Shown piece by piece: positions 14,344 to 16,313 of a stretch of 16,313 nt of DNA (its first letter is position 1; each line of letters starts with the position of its first letter). Source of the stretch: Planctomycetota bacterium (lineage in GTDB: Bacteria > Planctomycetota > MHYJ01 > JACPRB01). The notes under the pieces were generated by a model. The model worked only from the letters and a program-made list of their open reading frames with translations. It made no database searches and was not told the origin of the DNA. The stretch covers positions 1 to 16,313 of the forward strand of contig JACQFK010000287.1 in NCBI GenBank assembly GCA_016200125.1, read 5' to 3'. The position numbers and the translations under genes were made by a program.

Positions 14344-15684
14344 CTATGATACGGCCGTCGGCGAGACGCCGTCTCGCAGACTTTCGGCGGGAGGCGAAGA
14401 AAGGCCGGGTTTTTCGAAGCCCTCGTCGGGATCGATCCAGATCCAGAAGAGCGCTCCCAGGAAGCAGTAGACGCAGGCGAGGGCGATGGCGCCCTTCCAG
14501 CCGAAGTGCTCGCTCGCGATCGGCGTCAGGATGGGCGCGAGGGCGCCGCCCGCGTTGCCGCCGGTGTTGACGATGCCGGCGGCCAGGCCGCTGCGGTCGC
14601 CCCCGAGATCGGTCGCGGTGGTCCAGAAGGCCCCTTCGCAGGCCCCCAGCGCCGCCAGCGCCAGCGAGAAATAGGTCACGATCCAGGCCGTGTTCTTGCA
14701 GAGCACCCCCGCCCCCAGGAGCGCGGCGCTCGCGATCATGCCCGCCACGACGACGCCGGCGCGGCCCCGCCGCAGCCCCCAGCCCGTCTGCGCGCGGTCC
14801 GTGAGCCAGCCGCCCGCGGCCATGCCGAGCGCCATCGCGACCGCCGGGATCGTCGCGTAGAGGCGGCTGTCCGACTTCCCGGCGCCGAGCACCTTGTCGA
14901 AGTAGTACTGCATCCAGTAGAAGAACATGTACTGGAAGTAGCCGACCGCCGCGTAGCTCAGCGTGAGCAGCATCACGCTCCGCTTGCGCCAGGGGGCGAC
15001 GAGGGAGATGCGCGCCGCGGCGATCTTCCCCGAGGCATCGACCGCGATCAGCCGCCGCTCCGCGTCGTTCACGCCCCGATGCTCGGCCGGACTGCTCGCC
15101 GCATAGGCCCACCAGGCCGCCGCCACCAGTCCCGTGACGGCGGCCGCGGTCACGAAGGCCGCCGGCCAGCCCAGCCGGTCCATCATGAAGCCGAACAGGT
15201 AGTAGGTCGACGAGATGCCCACGAGCGCCGCGGCGTTGACGTAGCCGTTCGCCGCCGCCCGCTGGGGCCCGGGGATCCACTTCGCCACCGCATGGGCCGC
15301 CGCCGGATGGAAGGGCGTGTTCGTGACGCCCATGACGAGGCGGATGGAGATGAGCGCGGGAACCATGAGCGCCGCCGAAGCGATCGTGAAGCCGGCGCCC
15401 CCGCAGAGGCCGACGCAGAGCGCCGAGCCGAATCCCACCAGCAGGAGCGAGGCGCGCGCCCCGAAGCGGTCGATAAACCAGCCTCCCGGGGTCATCAGGA
15501 GCGTGTAGGTCAGGAGATAGGCCGAGCTCAGCACGCCCATCAGCCGCTCGCTGATGTTGAACTGCTCCATGAGCCGCTCGGACCCCGCCACCGCGATGCT
15601 GATGCGGTTGAAGTGGACGAGCGCGGCGTAGGCGAGGAGCAGGCCGACGATGCGCCAGCGGACGTTCGTGGGGCGGTCGCTCAT
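14344..15684 (-). CDS. MFS permease, anion:cation symporter (ACS) type
   Basis: A 446-residue inner-membrane transporter with about 12 hydrophobic segments. The loop after the second segment reads PGGWFIDRFGARAS (about 66-79), the MFS G...DRFG(R/A) motif. Overall it resembles the ACS/phthalate-permease group, which moves organic acids such as hexuronates or aromatic acids with protons or sodium; the substrate cannot be read from sequence. Its start overlaps the stop of the ceramidase-like gene by 4 nt (ATGA at 15681-15684), so translation is probably coupled. The last codons adjoin the DUF1501 gene. The gene order suggests it imports or exports a compound produced by the other two enzymes. 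Confidence 0.88.
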   Translation of the reverse strand: MSDRPTNVRWRIVGLLLAYAALVHFNRISIAVAGSERLMEQFNISERLMGVLSSAYLLTYTLLMTPGGWFIDRFGARASLLLVGFGSALCVGLCGGAGFTIASAALMVPALISIRLVMGVTNTPFHPAAAHAVAKWIPGPQRAAANGYVNAAALVGISSTYYLFGFMMDRLGWPAAFVTAAAVTGLVAAAWWAYAASSPAEHRGVNDAERRLIAVDASGKIAAARISLVAPWRKRSVMLLTLSYAAVGYFQYMFFYWMQYYFDKVLGAGKSDSRLYATIPAVAMALGMAAGGWLTDRAQTGWGLRRGRAGVVVAGMIASAALLGAGVLCKNTAWIVTYFSLALAALGACEGAFWTTATDLGGDRSGLAAGIVNTGGNAGGALAPILTPIASEHFGWKGAIALACVYCFLGALFWIWIDPDEGFEKPGLSSPPAESLRDGVSPTAVS

Positions 15685-16313
15685 TCCGCCCCCAGCTCCC
15701 GCAGCGTGGATGCCGCGCCGGCGACGACGCGCTCGAGGCAGCCGCGATCGAAGGGGCTCTGCCAGACCTGGTAGATATCCTGGTCGTGCAGCTCCGCCCT
15801 CGCGAGATAGCCGATGCTGCCGTTCACGAGGTTGAGCACGGTCACCGCGCTCTTCGGAAAGGCGCGGCGGAGCTCGGTCTGGAGCAGCGTGTAGGCCTCG
15901 TTCGGCTGGCCGACGAAATAGCCGTCCCCCACCCGCCAGGCCCAGAGCGGGACCTTCGCCGACCTCCCCTCCCCCACGATCCGCCGCACGCGCAGCTTCC
16001 GCCGGAGCCGCTCCGCCTGCACCCGGTCGTCGCAGGCCTTCAGCGCCGCCTCGAGCTCCGCGGCCGAAGGCATGTCCTTGACCGGCAGCTCGATCTCCGC
16101 GCGGCGCGCGCCGAGGACGCCCGACGCCGGCCGGCCCGCCGTCTTCCAGATCGCGAGCGGCGCGCCCGACTCGACGACGCCCGCGTACTCCAGCCTCGTC
16201 CGCGGCGGCAGCATCCCTTCGAGCGTGGAGAGCGCCGCGTAGCCGAGCCGGCGCCCGTTCTGGTCCGCGATCTCCGTCTCCCCCGTGTACTGCCGGCGCG
16301 GCCCGACCTCGCC
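15681..16313 (-). CDS. Neutral/alkaline ceramidase-like protein, C-terminal part (cut by the window end)
   Basis: Only the last 210 codons are inside the window; the frame stays open to base 16313, so the start lies outside. The stretch LWAWRVGDGYFVGQPNEAY, TVLNLVNGSIGYLARAELHD and DIYQVWQSPFDRGCLE resembles the end of neutral/alkaline non-lysosomal ceramidase-like proteins, which cleave amides of sphingolipid type or related substrates. The similarity is to the conserved C-terminal core (GQP.E....L...R and LVNG..GYL......Y); the metal-binding His residues expected in the N-terminal half cannot be seen. Its TGA stop overlaps the MFS start. The true substrate is uncertain. Confidence 0.65.
   Translation of the reverse strand, partial: GEVGPRRQYTGETEIADQNGRRLGYAALSTLEGMLPPRTRLEYAGVVESGAPLAIWKTAGRPASGVLGARRAEIELPVKDMPSAAELEAALKACDDRVQAERLRRKLRVRRIVGEGRSAKVPLWAWRVGDGYFVGQPNEAYTLLQTELRRAFPKSAVTVLNLVNGSIGYLARAELHDQDIYQVWQSPFDRGCLERVVAGAASTLRELGAE

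Noticed and set aside
12873..14570. Long plus-strand open frame opposite the DUF1501 gene
   Set aside because: Antisense artefact of a GC-rich coding region; no ribosome site, and its start lies inside the palindromic repeat.

Overview
The window reads as a piece of a high-GC bacterial chromosome, most likely a member of the Planctomycetota or a close relative. The reasoning is indirect: it combines a DUF1501 Tat-exported protein, a ThuA-domain protein, two secreted PQQ-like beta-propeller proteins, an alkaline-ceramidase-like protein, an ECF-type sigma factor and a PP2C phosphatase, a mix typical of that phylum. No rRNA, tRNA or CRISPR array was found, so the assignment rests on gene content alone.

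Left part (1-4530): a sigma-70/ECF-like factor with a strong ribosome site is followed 18 nt later by a 66-residue unknown protein. Then comes a gene-poor stretch (1064-1694) holding degenerate insertion-sequence debris: a periodic array resembling an IS21-family end, a matching outlying direct repeat, and the last 65 or so codons of an IS630-family transposase. Abutting it is a two-gene minus-strand block (1695-3566) that is visibly poorer in G+C than everything around it. It encodes a TPR protein and a Cys-containing, coiled-coil protein of unknown function with a faint resemblance to PAAR-like (DUF4150) proteins. A complete PP2C phosphatase starts just past its far edge. This looks like an acquired block set between a sigma unit and a phosphatase gene.

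Middle part (4531-8560): a CDGSH iron-sulfur protein and glycogen debranching enzyme GlgX lie on the minus strand. Divergent from glgX is a BamB-like/PQQ-like propeller gene that has lost an internal segment and its frame. Facing its end is a 66-residue minus-strand protein that looks like a histidine-kinase dimerization helix pair without the phosphoacceptor histidine.

Right part (8561-16313): a 1078-residue secreted protein carries two related propellers, the first with two insertions. A ThuA-domain gene after it is broken by an in-frame amber codon. A compact pair of 29-bp inverted repeats then separates it from a convergent minus-strand set: ceramidase-like protein (cut by the window end), MFS permease with ATGA overlap, and DUF1501 protein. 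These three are probably one operon for hydrolysis, transport and surface or periplasmic handling of a substrate that the sequence does not identify.

A recurring theme is gene decay on the plus strand (transposase, propeller 1, ThuA). Either this locus is eroding or the assembly contains indel and substitution errors; read mapping would tell these apart. Two plus-strand genes have a -10-like hexamer directly against the start codon, which suggests leaderless mRNAs.
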